A DNA stretch of 64,000 nt, from the NCBI GenBank assembly GCA_021904315.1, contig CM038915.1:806001-870000 (forward strand). Direction: 5' to 3'. This DNA comes from Sphagnum magellanicum. Taxonomy: Eukaryota; Streptophyta; Sphagnopsida; Sphagnales; Sphagnaceae. This document shows positions 25,068 through 37,477 of the stretch, piece by piece. Under the pieces are notes generated by a model. That model was not told the origin of the DNA and made no database searches. It was given only the letters and a program-made list of their open reading frames with translations. The number at the start of each line of letters is the position of its first letter. Within the stretch, counting starts at the first letter, position 1. The translations under genes and the position numbers were made by a program.

Positions 25068-28000
25068 CTATCACATCAAACAAATTACAAATAATTGTCA
25101 ACATCAATAAAAATAAATTCATTCTAATGCCATGTTTTTAATGAAAAAATATACATCTCCTTACATAAAGCTAAAACTTATGGTTTCATTTGGAGTTTTG
25201 ATGAAATATATATATCATAGGATTGAATTAGCACGTGTTAGCCATACCTGATTCTTTTGCAAAGATATATTTGGTTTCCATATAAATCGACTCATTGGAA
25301 CTTCCATTGCAATATTTTGACCCATGTCTCGTAATTGTTCATGCATGCACAAGATACCATCTTCTCCCCATTTGATTAAAGATTTATCTTTCAAGTTTTG
25401 TAATCTAAGCATAGGGCTCGATAATCCATCAACATTCCAATACACTCGACAAAATGTACTTTTTTTGAAACTCGTGAAAAAACAAGCAATATCCAAAAAC
25501 ATGTCTTGTTCTATTTTTATCAAGCGGTCATAAGAAATTCGCAAAGTTTTCCAAAGCACTTCATTATCAGAGTCCCCTGTTATGTTTCGCCCAGCTTTCA
25601 ACTCGTGTAATGCATCGTTCCATATTTCCAAATCACTAATACCACACAAGTAACAACCCAATATTTCAAGGCTTAAAGGAAGGCCACTGCAAGCTTTTAT
25701 AATCTCCATAGAAATGTTTTTGAAATCATTTGTCAGATGATTTGCATGTTTGAATGCATGGAACATGAAAAGTTCCCTTGCTTGTTCTTCGTCCAAGAAT
25801 GCCATGTCTACTTTTGCGGACTCCTTTACATGATTTTTCAATATTTGCCAATTTCGACAATTTACGAGTACTTTGCTCTTATAATCTACATTAATGGCAT
25901 GCTTGCCATTAAGAAGTTGCAAGTCTCCAAGGTTCTTCGTCGTATCAACATCATCCACAACCACTAAAACTTTCTTTGATATCATGCATTGTTTGATTTC
26001 ATCAAGGTATTCATCAACATCTTCATCCTCGCATAATTTTCTACCACACAAATCTTGTAAAAGTTTTTTTTTGACATCTTTGATGTCTTTTGATTTCACA
26101 TCTTCCAAAAAGCTAGATTTTTCATATTGGTTGTGGAACAAATGATACACTTTTTTACTCAAAGTGGTCTTCCCAATCCCACCCATTCCAACCAATGCAA
26201 CAATAGATTCATATTGTAACAAACTATTTATGGCATTTGCTTTATCAACCAACGCCACTTCATAACATGGCAAAGGTGGCATAGTTGGCTTTTTTTTCCC
26301 CTGTCAAAGTTCACCCAAAAAATAAAATTTATTGCAAATAATGGATAATACCCTACAGATTATGGCACACAATTTAAGTGAAATGATGTAATGTTTACAG
26401 TCAAATTAGATGAACATACATAATTCCAAAAATTAAAACAATGTTATTTACCTTCATAAAAATTTTCAAACATTCCAATAACTTGGAATAACTTATATGA
26501 TCTTTTGATGGTGGCTTGCAAATTGTCAAGTGATTAGCATCTTCGACTTTGTAATTGTTATTGTCCGATAATCGAATAGCTGAAGATGTTGGCACTAAAA
26601 TTCCCTATACATGTGCAAAAATTATTTAGTTGAAACCCTTCACGTGATTGGATTTATGTTAATATACAAGTTGTCAAATGTAATGTAGTAGCCAAATGAT
26701 AATTGGAACAATAACTTAGATTTTATGTTCAAACTATATAAATCAAATAAATTTATATCCTCATTTAACCTTGTTACAAATGAATTTAAAATAAAACTTC
26801 AAAGGTGCTGATTTCAATTAACATTCTATTCACAATGAATTTGCAATTTTTACTATGAATAGATGTTGCAATGGATTTGTGGACAAAGAAAGGAAACATA
26901 AGACCAATTTCATAACTAACCCTAGTAGTTTCAAAAGTTAAACCAACACAAGTTTCTATAACATAAAAAATGTTCAACTATGGAACCTAGTGGGATAGTC
27001 AATATGTTTAGATGAAAATCTTACCCATTTATTGTCAATTGGTAATCCTTCAACAAATGCATAGATGTTGATGTCTTCACAAATAGATTTGTGAAAGTCT
27101 ATTGAAAGTTGCTCCATTCTTCGATCAAAAGATTCCATATTTTTCAAAAAACCTGATTGAGTTTTATCCTTGGCGATTCGTTGACATTGCCACTTGAAAT
27201 ACTTTGATAGATCTTTGGTACCACCGGCATGTGGTACACTGTAAAATACCACACCTTTAAGATTTTTCAAAAATTTATCACAACAATTTTGTGTTTTAAC
27301 ATCCAAATTATTCATTTGCTTTTGATACACATGTTTGTGCATTTCAACCACTAAGCTTTTGAGGACAAGACCTCCGAAACTATAAGCGACCATTGCCACT
27401 GGTCCGTCCCAAAAAGTTTCATACCTACAAAATATTTCAAAATACACCAAAAATGCATCAACAACATTTTTAATGGTAATGTACATGTACAAATAGTCAC
27501 AACACCATATATTGTATATGGTGCAATTTGTCAATTAGCACAACAACCTAAGCCATAAGTCCTTAACATATTTGTTTGGAAGTTTTTTTCATTTTTCATT
27601 TTCATTTTAAAATTTACTTATAAAACGTTCTAACCACATGTGGGTAAATAAGTTATTATGCACAAACATGTAAGCATTTAATTTCAAGTGTTAATGTATA
27701 GATAAGCTTTTATGTGTTCCATTGACAATTTAATTCAAATAATAGAATGTAGGAAATTGGAAGTGAGATATATTTGTTTTTAAATTAAATATAGGTACAA
27801 AATGGATTCAAATTTAATTAATTATATAGGTAATTGAATTTAGTTTAGGTGCTGAAGATGAAACTTCAAAAAACCCATGTCACAAATTGTCATTATAACT
27901 AAATTGGATTCCAACGGTTTGATAATGTGAACATAAACTTTGTTAATAATTCATTTGAATGTGAGAATTAACATTGAAACCCCATTTCATGTTCTCTTCA

Positions 28001-29528
28001 ATGGATTTGAATGTTCCAAAGTGTTCAAGATTTAATGTGTACCACAATAATGTTCCACATGAACAATGTATTCAAAGATGTCAAAACACAATCAATTATC
28101 TTTAATTGAAACACACAATGAAAAATAAGATGCCCATAATTTAGGAAATTGTCGCACCTTGAATTTGTAACCAAGCTTTGAATGAGGTTTCGGCCAATTT
28201 CAGTCACATCATTGTGGACACTTGCCACAACATTAGAATCATATGATAGTGACAAAATTTTGACATTGTAATTCAAGTCCTCTGCGATCCACATTTGTGG
28301 CCAGCATATGCAATCTTCTTGACCATGGACGGGGCGTGTTGTCCATGTTTGCTTCCAATTGTCATCAATCCCATAAGTAATCCCATGGAAAAAAATTACG
28401 GTCAAATTCGGGTTCTTTGAAATGCACTTAGGATTTAAATCATGCACCGAATATCTCTGCAAAAGAAAAAAAGAAATGTGAACAAAATTCATCAAATAAG
28501 TCTTGAAAATAATTTAATTATGCATAAAATCAAAGAAATCCAAGGTTCTTAAAGTGTACAATCACAATATTTGACAAAATACATATATTTAATTGAAAAT
28601 GTAAAGTAGAACAAGACAATAATCTATGAATGAAACAATACCATATTCATTTTGCAACATTATTTAAATTAAAATTTTTATTCCATTCCCATATTTGCAA
28701 TTTTTTGAAGCTTGTTAATTTTCTTTCAAAAAATCAACTCAATCCCAAAAGAAAATCATTTACATGCAGAGTAAGTTTCAAAGTATAATTTAATAATTGA
28801 CTATCATCACATAATGGTATGATGGAATATTAGCCAATAAATTTAAGGATTGATGCTAAAAATTGAAATCTTCAAATTTCAGGTTCTTTCATTAAAACCA
28901 CCTAATTATTTTACTTCATTTTCATTTCACTATTTTTTCCACAAATTTAGGCCACCAAGGGTTGCGATTCCTAAGGGATTGGGACATAATCACAAGAATA
29001 ATGTCCAAGAGAATTTTTTAATAATTATGTTGTTGGATTTAAACCACTTTGGAGTTACTCACAATCTACATGGAAAGTTGCAATCCTTACACATTCTATA
29101 TATGAACATAGCCAATGCCAATTGACAAATTTTCCTCTCACCAATTTTACTTGTTATAGCAAAATGAATCCCAAATGTAAGAGTTTGTTTTGATCACTTC
29201 ATTTCTTATCGGTTGATTTAAATGATGCAACGAAAAAACAAGCAAAATTATCCATACTCAACAAGGAAGCTCATAAACTAATATCAAATTTCAACATGTA
29301 GCTTTAGAAAACCCAAGAAAAAGAGTTGTGCAAAACAAGTTCAATCATAAAATCAAGACAACGCACCACATGGGTGTCTTGTCTAGAGCTTGAAGGAGCG
29401 TTTTCACCCACGACTGGAGGTGTGTTGATCACACCAGGGATTTGCATAACATCTCCTTTTCTTTTTTTGGGTGGCCGTTGTGAAACATCAACATCTTTTC
29501 TCTTATGGTGAGAGAATGAATTTTCCAT
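19194..29528 (-). CDS. HNL immune receptor: alpha/beta hydrolase-NB-ARC-giant LRR
   Basis: Six exons on the minus strand: 29528-29367, 28456-28158, 27424-27025, 26604-26452, 26300-25248 and 25067-19194. Every intron is GT-AG and all phases join, giving 2646 residues. Domains: 1-54 with a basic NLS-like cluster; about 55-338 SERAC1-like alpha/beta hydrolase (VIFFHG, nucleophile AYSFGGLV at Ser169, DANHLTICKP with His312); 339-689 NB-ARC (P-loop GMGGIGKTT with Lys382, VLVVVDDVD, GLPLSLEILG, FLDIACFF, MHE in place of MHD); then LRRs. NLRs of this class are thought to be intracellular immune receptors. The start is the first ATG after an in-frame TGA five codons upstream. It ends at a TAA inside an LRR, so the C terminus may be truncated. 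A decayed paralogue lies downstream at 9.3-12.9 kb. Confidence 0.9.
25248..26300 (-). other. HNL exon 5: NB-ARC domain
   Basis: 351 codons. ATP-binding P-loop GMGGIGKTT, Walker-B-like VLVVVDDVD, RNBS-B region SKVLVNCRN (CRN replaces the usual TTR), GLPLS, RNBS-D FLDIACFF and MHE followed by QLRDMGQ. FLDIACFF is the TIR-class form of RNBS-D. NB-ARC acts as the ADP/ATP switch that controls NLR oligomerisation. The exon ends at the donor CAG|gtatgg, followed by a 180-base intron. Confidence 0.9.
26452..28456 (-). other. HNL exons 2-4: alpha/beta hydrolase (SERAC1-like) domain
   Basis: Exon 2 (28456-28158) begins RYSVHDLNP and holds VIFFHG, the oxyanion-loop region. Exon 3 (27424-27025) starts by completing a split Arg codon and gives the nucleophile elbow AYSFGGLV and SVPHAGG. 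Exon 4 (26604-26452) gives LVPTSSAIRL and DANHLTICKP with the likely catalytic His. The order is that of the SERAC1/PGAP1-like lipase fold. The Ser and His are kept, so enzymatic activity is possible but not shown. Confidence 0.85.
29367..29528 (-). other. HNL exon 1: N-terminal NLS-like exon
   Basis: 54 codons from MENSFSHHKRK to the donor GTG|gtgcgt. It carries KRK, ten residues later KKRK (KRKDVDVSQRPPKKRKGD), a bipartite or monopartite nuclear localisation pattern. The rest is Pro/Ser/Gln rich and probably disordered. Intron 1 is 910 bases. Confidence 0.8.
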
Positions 29529-30085
29529 ATCTCCCACCACTCAAATTCCATTCATTAACTCCTCTCATGTATGTTTTCTCTTCCCTTTCTGCTCTCCTAA
29601 AACCTGGTAGAAATTCTTTACCCTCTCAAAAGCATACATGTTATAAAGTGTCTCCATCACAACTCAGATTCACAAAACCTGATCTTTCCTATAGCTGTTT
29701 CTCTCAACATATTGCTGCGTTTCCTCTGCACGATCTCCCTGAAATTTCCACACTCTTCTCTTACTCCTTTCCTCCCCTTTCTTCATAAACTCTTCTTTTC
29801 ACATATCTTTCTTATTTGTTTTCTCCTCCCCTAAATCTTCCTAGAAGGATTGTGCCACCACTGACTGCAGGTACATGTTTACCAATTCCGTGCGCACTCA
29901 ACCATTCCTTCATCTTTGTCCTGGACACAAGTGGTGGATTTCCATCTCACAATTGAGGATAGAGTTGGCAATGTAAGGTTGATCGGTGGACGTGTTTTAT
30001 TGGTTCCGTCCAGGCTCCATTATTGTCTCGATTCTTGTTTTACATCCAGTTGTTTCCTGTTTGCTGATTTCACCCAGTGTCCGTG
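29529..30085. promoter_or_regulatory. HNL upstream region
   Basis: About 560 bases between the HNL ATG and repeat A1, of higher GC than the surroundings and rich in CT runs (ctcttccctttctgctctcc). It must hold the leader and promoter of the HNL gene. I see no clear TATA box in the right orientation. The weak plus-strand frames here match nothing known. Confidence 0.4.
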
Positions 30086-31785
30086 TTAGCCCTATGGCAG
30101 AGATCATGTTGGGCAAGTCATCTTTACTCGGTGACATGGGTGACTATGATTACAGTAGCTCGAGCCTTTGAGGGAGAAGGAACCTACGTGCTTGGTCAGT
30201 AGCAAATAAATCCAGAGTGGAAAACAGTATATTGTAGAGAGGTAGATATGTTATACATAGGTGGGTGTTGGGCATCGGACCGTGGGTTTGACATGTGTGA
30301 ATCTACCTCGCAGGGTAGATGCTACCAGCTTCAGAAGCCTATTCCTAATTATTGCAACTTTGGTTATTTGCGAATCTTGAAGGTTGGCCGCCCTACCAAT
30401 TAGCAGGTAAATGTATCGATGGCGTCTTGGTAGAGTCCTGGAACGACCTATGACTCACTAGGGATGTAGAGTATTGTTGGGCGGGTATTATGAACTCCAC
30501 AAACCCTTTCTGGGTATCATGGCGGTTTTTAAAGTTCATAATCACAATTCTCAGAAATATCAAATACCCATTTTACATGTATAACCCATGGTCCACAAAA
30601 ACAATTTGAATTAGTCAAATGACCACCGGTTCTTCTTTGAAACCTGGCAGTTCTTTCAAGGTTTTGATATGTTCAAAACCGGCGGTTCTCCGGATCTGAA
30701 GCGTTTGAAAAACCAGGCAGTTATTTGTAAAAATCAAATTTTGCCCCCGACACTGATATCGGTAGACACGAGAGACACGCGGGAGGGGGGCAATAAAATA
30801 ATGAGCGCTTCCTGGGCCTCACATCTTTACACAGAAGAAATTTGTGGCTGTGTTGAAAAAGTAGGCGTTGGTGGGCACAGCACGCAAGGCACTTTCACCT
30901 GTACGTAGTTACTGGGAATCAACTGCCACCCAACCCATCACTGACGCAGTCCCTATTAAAAATTAGTGAGTGAGTGACCCGGTCAAAAGTTAGTGAGCAG
31001 TGTTGGAGCAGGAAGCCTACGGCGCCTGCAAGAAATTCTAGACGCTAGAGAATCCACGTAACTCCTGCCAATTTGAGATCTTGAGACCTGATTTGTTCTT
31101 TTCTCTTTCTCTCTCTCTTTTCCTTGCTGTCTTGCTGAGTTTGTTTCTCTCTTCCACCCAATCTGTTGCTTTCTCATGTGTAGCCACTTTCTCTCTCTCT
31201 CTCTCTCTACTTGAAAAATATTTTGTGTTCATAAATTTTATTTTGACTAGTGGGAACTAATTTGAGGGTTAATCCTTTTGGGAAATAAGATCAACCTGGG
31301 GTGAATTCATCTTGAGAAATTAGATTACTTTGAGGGTTAATCCTTCTGGGAAATAAGATTAATTTGGGGTTAATTCTTTCTGAGAAATAAGATTACTTCG
31401 AAGGTAAATCCTTTTGGGGAATAAAAGGAATTTTGGGGTTGACCTTTTTTGGAAAGAAGGTTATTCTGGGGGGTTTTGTTCCTTTGGGATTCATTTTACA
31501 TTGGAGTAAATGTACGATTGGCTAATAATATAACTAATTTGAATTTAGCAAAATAAAAAGGAGGACCATTTTGAAGATTGATCCTTTTGGGAAATAAGAG
31601 TAGTTTTGGTCAACTAAATACAATTATTTGTCAGCTCAATTGATTTAGATGTCACTATGTGTAGGGTAAAGCCCTAGGGTGCGGACATTTTCAAAATAAT
31701 GGACCTAGGGCAAGGTGAGAGTTAAGAGATATCATATTTGATGAATTATCTCAAGGTTATGGTCTTGTGATATTCAGAATAGAAT

Positions 31786-31843
31786 CTAGATTTCAAATTT
31801 TGAAATCTAGGTAAGATATCATGAATATCATATTCTTACCTAG
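31786..31843. other. Double hairpin in A1
   Basis: CTAGATTTCAAA, one base, then TTTGAAATCTAG forms a perfect 12-bp stem (31786-31810). It overlaps ctaggtaagatat...atattcttacctag (31807-31843), a second stem with one bulge. Both are conserved in A2 near 35406-35463 and A3 near 50142-50199. Confidence 0.7.
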
Positions 31844-32708
31844 ATGTGGGTATCAACTAGGTATGAGGGCAAGGGAAAAGGTTTTGAGTAATTTATAGGG
31901 TATAAGGTGTAGGGTGATCGATAGGGCTACAAAGTGAATGTTTAAAGGTTGGTAGATGAAATATCCTAAGTTTTTGAAAGCTTTTAATAAGGTTTGAGAA
32001 AAGTTTATCCGGATTATGAAAACTAACTTGAATATCCAATAGATATTGTTTGATTATATATTTGACATTCTCAAAAATTGGTGAAATGTTTTAAAAATGT
32101 ATTTGATATCCTTTTTGGATATTTGAAATGGGTTTTCTTTAAAAAATAATAAATAACTAGTTCAATTCTCAAAATCTATTTTGAAAACTAGATCCAATCG
32201 ATTTACTTTTAATGTGATATTTTCCCAACATGGTGTGAACTCAACGTATAAACATTGTTTTGCAAGGTAAATAGTGTGGCATGTGTGATTGGTCCAAGTA
32301 TTAACCCATTACATAAATATAAGGTGCATTCAACATATGAACATTACTATGTAAGGTATATATTCAATTTTTGAAGATCCAAATATGAAAGGAAATCTTA
32401 CTTGAATTGCATGGTAAACATGTTTCCTCTAAGTGTGAACACATTATTGAACTTTTTTTTTTTTTTCCAAAACCTAAATTTTCTAATTTATTTGAAATTT
32501 CAATGACAAAAATAATTCAAAATTAAATACCTCATGCACCCTAGGTCTAAAAATTATGAAACAAATTCCATTAAATCCTAGTCCATGAAGATTTTTCCAA
32601 GAGTACCATGAATGCACCTAGATTCCTTTATTTTTTTCATTTTGATTTAATTCAATTGTCATTGAAAAAATGTTCAATATTCAATAACTTATGTAACATG
32701 TTTCCAAA

Positions 32709-32793
32709 CACTAGAAGAAAGATTGTTGTAAATGTAATCAATTTTTGCCATAAAAATTTAGTATAGTTGCAAATGATAATTTTTCTTCTAGTG
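32709..32793. mobile_element. 85-bp CACTA-type MITE in A1
   Basis: Begins CACTAGAAGAAA and ends TTTCTTCTAGTG, a perfect 12-bp terminal inverted repeat, flanked by AAA on both sides as a possible 3-bp target duplication. The TIR equals the right end of the large CACTA element at 41990-45199. Related copies lie at 36340-36446, 37370-37477 and, truncated, from 51071. Confidence 0.75.
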
Positions 32794-35700
32794 AAATGTC
32801 ACAGAGCCAATGTGTGCACCCCTATGCATTGAGGGCTTTCCAAGAATACCAAGTGTGTAATTGGAAACCTTACAATTTTGAGATATTTTAATGTGACAAA
32901 CTTTGAATTTTTATTTTTATTTTTCATATTTTGGTTTTTTGTTCAAATTTAGTGACAAAAATCGTTTAAATTCAATATCTTGTGGAGCATATGTTGTCTT
33001 AGGCTAAACATGTTACAAAATAAAGTGAACTCAACATATGACCATTGTTTTGCAACGGGTATGTGTGAATTTAAATATATTTGTAACTTATGAAATTTTC
33101 AAAAATTATTATTGACATTGTTAAAAAGGATAGAAGATGAAAATATTGTTATAGAACAAACATAATTAATTGATGGAATCAAATGGTTTGTGTGTCTTTT
33201 AAATTTGATAATTTTTGTCCTTCATTCAAATATGACTTATCACCTACTAGAATAATAATAAAATTTGATCTTGTTTCTTCCATAATTTATTGTACATGGT
33301 TGTGATTTTTATATTTATTTTATTTGAACCATTGTCACATTTTTCAATCTTTGACACTTTAATATGTAAATTGATATGATATTCCATTATAATTACAGAT
33401 TTGAATTAAATTATTGAAACTAGTGGAAATGGAAATGAAAATATTATTAACCACACAATACATCAATCATTTAAACATATTAATATTATGATCACAAGTG
33501 CAACTAAATTACATCACCTTGGATCAATCCAAAGCTTTTTTTCCCCAGTCAAAGGGTTCTAATTATCATAATAATTCTTTGTGAGATACTGCTATTGCAA
33601 AAGAAAAAACGTTTTCTTGGATACGTAGCAATTTGTTGATATCATCTAATCCATTATTAAAACACTTAGAAGACAAAAATGGGCAAGTCATCTTTACTTG
33701 GTGACATGGGTGAGTATGATTACAGTAGCTTGAGCCTTCGAGGGAGAAGGAAGCTACATGGTTGGTCGATAGCAAATAAATCCAGAGTGGAAAAAAAAAT
33801 ATTTTAGAGAGGTAGATATGTTATACATAGGTGGGTGTTGGGCATCTTACTTACAATTTAGCGTCATTAAGTGGGCCAAACAGTGCCCGGGCCAGAACCC
33901 AATCGGATCATGCGTTTGTCATGTGTGAACATACCTCGCAGGGTAGATGCTACCAGCTTCAGAAGCCTATTCCTAATTATTGCAACTTTGGTTATTTGCG
34001 AATCTTGAAGGTTGGCCGCCCTACCAATTTGGAGCTAAATATATCGATGACGCCTTGGTAGAGTCCTAGACGACATATGACTCACTAGGGATATAGACTA
34101 TTGTTGGGCGGGTATTATGAAATCCACAAACCCCTGCTGAGTGTCATGGCGGTTTTGAAAGTTCATAATCACAATTCTCAGAAATATCAAATACCCATTT
34201 TTCATGTATAACCCATGGTTCACAAAAACAATTTGAATTAGTCAAATAACCACCGGTTCTTCTCTGAAACCTCGCTGTTCTTTCAAGGTTTTGATACATT
34301 CAAAACTGGCGGTTCTCCGGATCTGAAGCGTTTGAAAAACCAGGCAGTCATTTGTAAAAGTCGAATTTGCCCCCGACACTGATATTGGTAGACACGAGTG
34401 ACACGCGGGAGGGGGGGCAATGAAATAATGAGCGCTTCCTGGGCTCACGTCTTTACACAGAAGAAATTTGTGGCTGTGTTGAAAAAGCAGGCGTTGGTGG
34501 GCACAGCACGCAAGGCACTTTCACCTGTACGAAGTTACTGGCAATCAACTGCGAGCCAACTCATTACTGACGCAGTCCATATTAAAAATTAGTGAGTGAG
34601 TGACCTGGTCAAAAGTTAGTGAGCAGTGTTGGAGCAGGAGCCCTACGGCGCCTGCAAGAAATTCTAGACGCTACTGAATCCACGTAACTCCTGGCAATTT
34701 GAGATCTTGAGACCTGGTTTGTTCTTTTCTCTCTCTCTCTCTCTCTCTTTTCCTTCCTCTCTGCTGAGTCTGTTTCTCTCTTCCATCCAATCTGTTGCTT
34801 TCTCATGTGTAGCCTCTCTCTCTCTCTCTACTTGAAATATATTTTGTGTTCATAAATTTTATTTTGACTAGTGGGAACTAATTTGAGGGTTAATCCTTTT
34901 GGGAAATAAGATCAATCTGGGGTGAATTCATCTTGAGAAATTAGATTACTTTGAGGGTTAATCCTTCTGGGAAATAAGATTAATCTAGGGTTAATTTTTT
35001 CTGAGAAATAAAATTACTTCGAAGGTAAATCCTTTTGGGGAATAAGAGGAATTTTGGGGTTGACCTTTTTTTGGAAATAAGGCTATTATGGGGGGTTTTG
35101 TTCTTTTGGGATTCATTTTACATGGAGTAAATGTACGATTGGCGAATAATATAACTAATTTGAATTTAGCAAAATAAAAAGGAGGACCATTTTGAAGATT
35201 GATCCTTTTGGGAAAGAAGAGTAGTTTTGGTCAACTAAATACAATTATTTGTCAGCTCAATTGATTTAGAAGTCACTATGTATAAGGTAAAGCCCTAGGG
35301 TTTGGACATTTTCAAAAGAATGGACCTAGGGCAAGGTGAGAGTTAAGAGATATCAAATTTGATGAATTATCTCAAGGTTATGGTCTTGTGATATTCAGAA
35401 TAGAATCTAGATTTCAAATTTTGAAATCTAGGTAAGATATCATGAATATCATAATCTTACCTAGATGTGGGTATCAACTAGGTATGAGGGCAAGGGAAAA
35501 GGTTTTGAGTAATGTATAGGGTATAAGGTGTAGGGTGGTTGATAGGGCTACAAAGTGAATGTTTAAAGGTACCTAGATGAAGTATCCTAAGTTTTTGAAA
35601 GCTTTTAATAAGGTTTGAGAAAAGTTTATCTGGATTATGAAAACTAACTTGAATATCCAATAGATATTGTTTGATTATATATTTGACATTTTCAAAAATT

Positions 35701-36339
35701 GGTGAAATATTTTAAAAATGTATTTGATATCCTTTTTGGATATTTGAAATGGGTTTCCTTTAAAAAATAATAAATAACTAGTTCAATTCTCAAAATCTAT
35801 TTTGAAAACTTTGAAAACCAGATCCAATGGATTTACTTTTAATGTGATATTTTCCCAACATGGTGTGAACTCAATGTCTAAACATTGTTTTGCAAGGTAA
35901 ATAGTGTGGCATGTGTGATTGCTCCAAGTGTGAACCCATTACATAAACATAAGGTGCATTCAACATATGAACATTACTATGCAAGGTCTATATTCAATTT
36001 TTGAAGATCCAAATATGAAAGGAAATCTTACTTGAATTGCATGGTAAACATGTTTCCTCTAAGTGTGAACACATTATTGAACTTTGTTTTTTTTTTTCCA
36101 AAACCTAAATTTTCTAATTTATTTTAAATTTCAATGACAAAAATAATTCAAAATTAAATGCCTCATGCACCCTAGGTCTAAAAATTATGAAACAAATTCC
36201 ATCAAATCCTAATCATTCAAGATTTTTCCAATAGTACCAAGAATGCACCTAGATTCCTCTATTTTTTTCATTTTGATTTAATTCGATTGTCATTGAAAAA
36301 ATGTTCAATATTCAATAACTTGTGTAACATGTTTCCAAA

Positions 36340-36446
36340 CACTAAAAGAAAGATTGTTGTAAATGTAATCAATTTTTGCCATAAAAATTCTTAGTATAGT
36401 TGCAAATGATTATTTTTTATTGCAAATGACAACTTTTCTTCTAGGG
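36340..36446. mobile_element. MITE copy in A2, first
   Basis: Same MITE at the homologous site, with mutated ends (CACTAAAAG at the left, CTAGGG at the right) and a small internal insertion. Too decayed to move. Confidence 0.6.
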
Positions 36447-37369
36447 AAATGTCACAAAGCCAATGTGTGCACCCCTATGCATTGAGGGCTTTCCAAGAAT
36501 ACCAAGTGCGTAATTGGAAACCTTACAATTTTGAGATATCTTAATGTGACAAACTTTGAAATTTTGTTTTTTTTTCATATTTTGGATTTTTGTTCAAATT
36601 TAGTGACAAAAATCGTTTAAATTCAATATCTTGTGGAGCATATGTTGTCTTAGGCTAAACATGTTACAAAATAAAGTGAACTCAACATATGACCATTGTT
36701 TTGCAACGGGTATGTGTGAATTTAAATATATTTGTAACTTATGAAATTGTCAAAAATTATTATTTACATTGTAAAAAAGGATAGAAGATGAAAATATTGT
36801 TATAGAACAAACATAATTAACTAATGGAATCAAATGGTTTGTGTGTCTTTTAAATTTGATAGTTTTTGTCTTTCATTCAAATATGACTTATCACCTATCT
36901 AGAATAATAATAAATTTTGATCTTGTTTCTTCCATAATATTGTGGCATGCACAATTGGTCCAAGTGTGAACCCATTGCATAAATATAGGGTGAACTCAAC
37001 ATATGAACATTATTATGCAAGGTCTATATTCAATTTTTGAAGATCCAAATATGAAAGGAAATCTTACTTGAATTGCATGGTAAACATGTTTCTCTAAGAA
37101 TGAACACATTATTGAACTGATTTTTTTCCCCCAAAACCTATTTTTTCTAATTTATTTGAAATTTCAGTGACAAAAAAAAACTAAAAATTCAATATCTCAT
37201 GGACCTTAGGTTAAAAAATTATGACACAAATTCCATTAAATCCTAGTCATTCAAGATTTTTCCAATAATACCAAGAATGCACCTAGATTCCACTATTTTT
37301 TTTTCATTTTGATTTAACTCATTCGAAAAAATGTTCAATATTCAATAACTTGTGTAACATGGTTCCAAA

Positions 37370-37477
37370 CACTAGAAGAAAAATTGTTGTAAATGTAACC
37401 AATTTTTGCAACTAAAATTTGTCAATATAGTTGCAAACGTTTTTTTAAAATTCCAAATGACAATTTTTCTTCTAGTG
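37370..37477. mobile_element. MITE copy in A2, second
   Basis: Copy within the duplicated 1.03-kb segment. Ends are intact (CACTAGAAGAAA and TTTCTTCTAGTG). It is 108 bases long because of extra internal sequence including a tttgcaacta-like subterminal motif. Confidence 0.65.

Larger units (their letters stand above)
30086..33622 (+). repeat. Repeat family A, copy A1
   Basis: About 3.5 kb. Its order is a conserved segment starting ccctatggcagagatcatg; a GC-richer stretch with ccggcggttctccggatctg; acggcgcctgcaag; a CT-rich tract; a series of degenerate units with gggttaatccttttgggaa; a hairpin region (31786-31843); then AT-rich DNA with a small CACTA-type MITE (32709-32793). It is the first of two tandem copies, and a third lies at 48436-51122. 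No known coding domain. It could be a non-autonomous retroelement or a duplicated gene 5' region. Confidence 0.75.
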
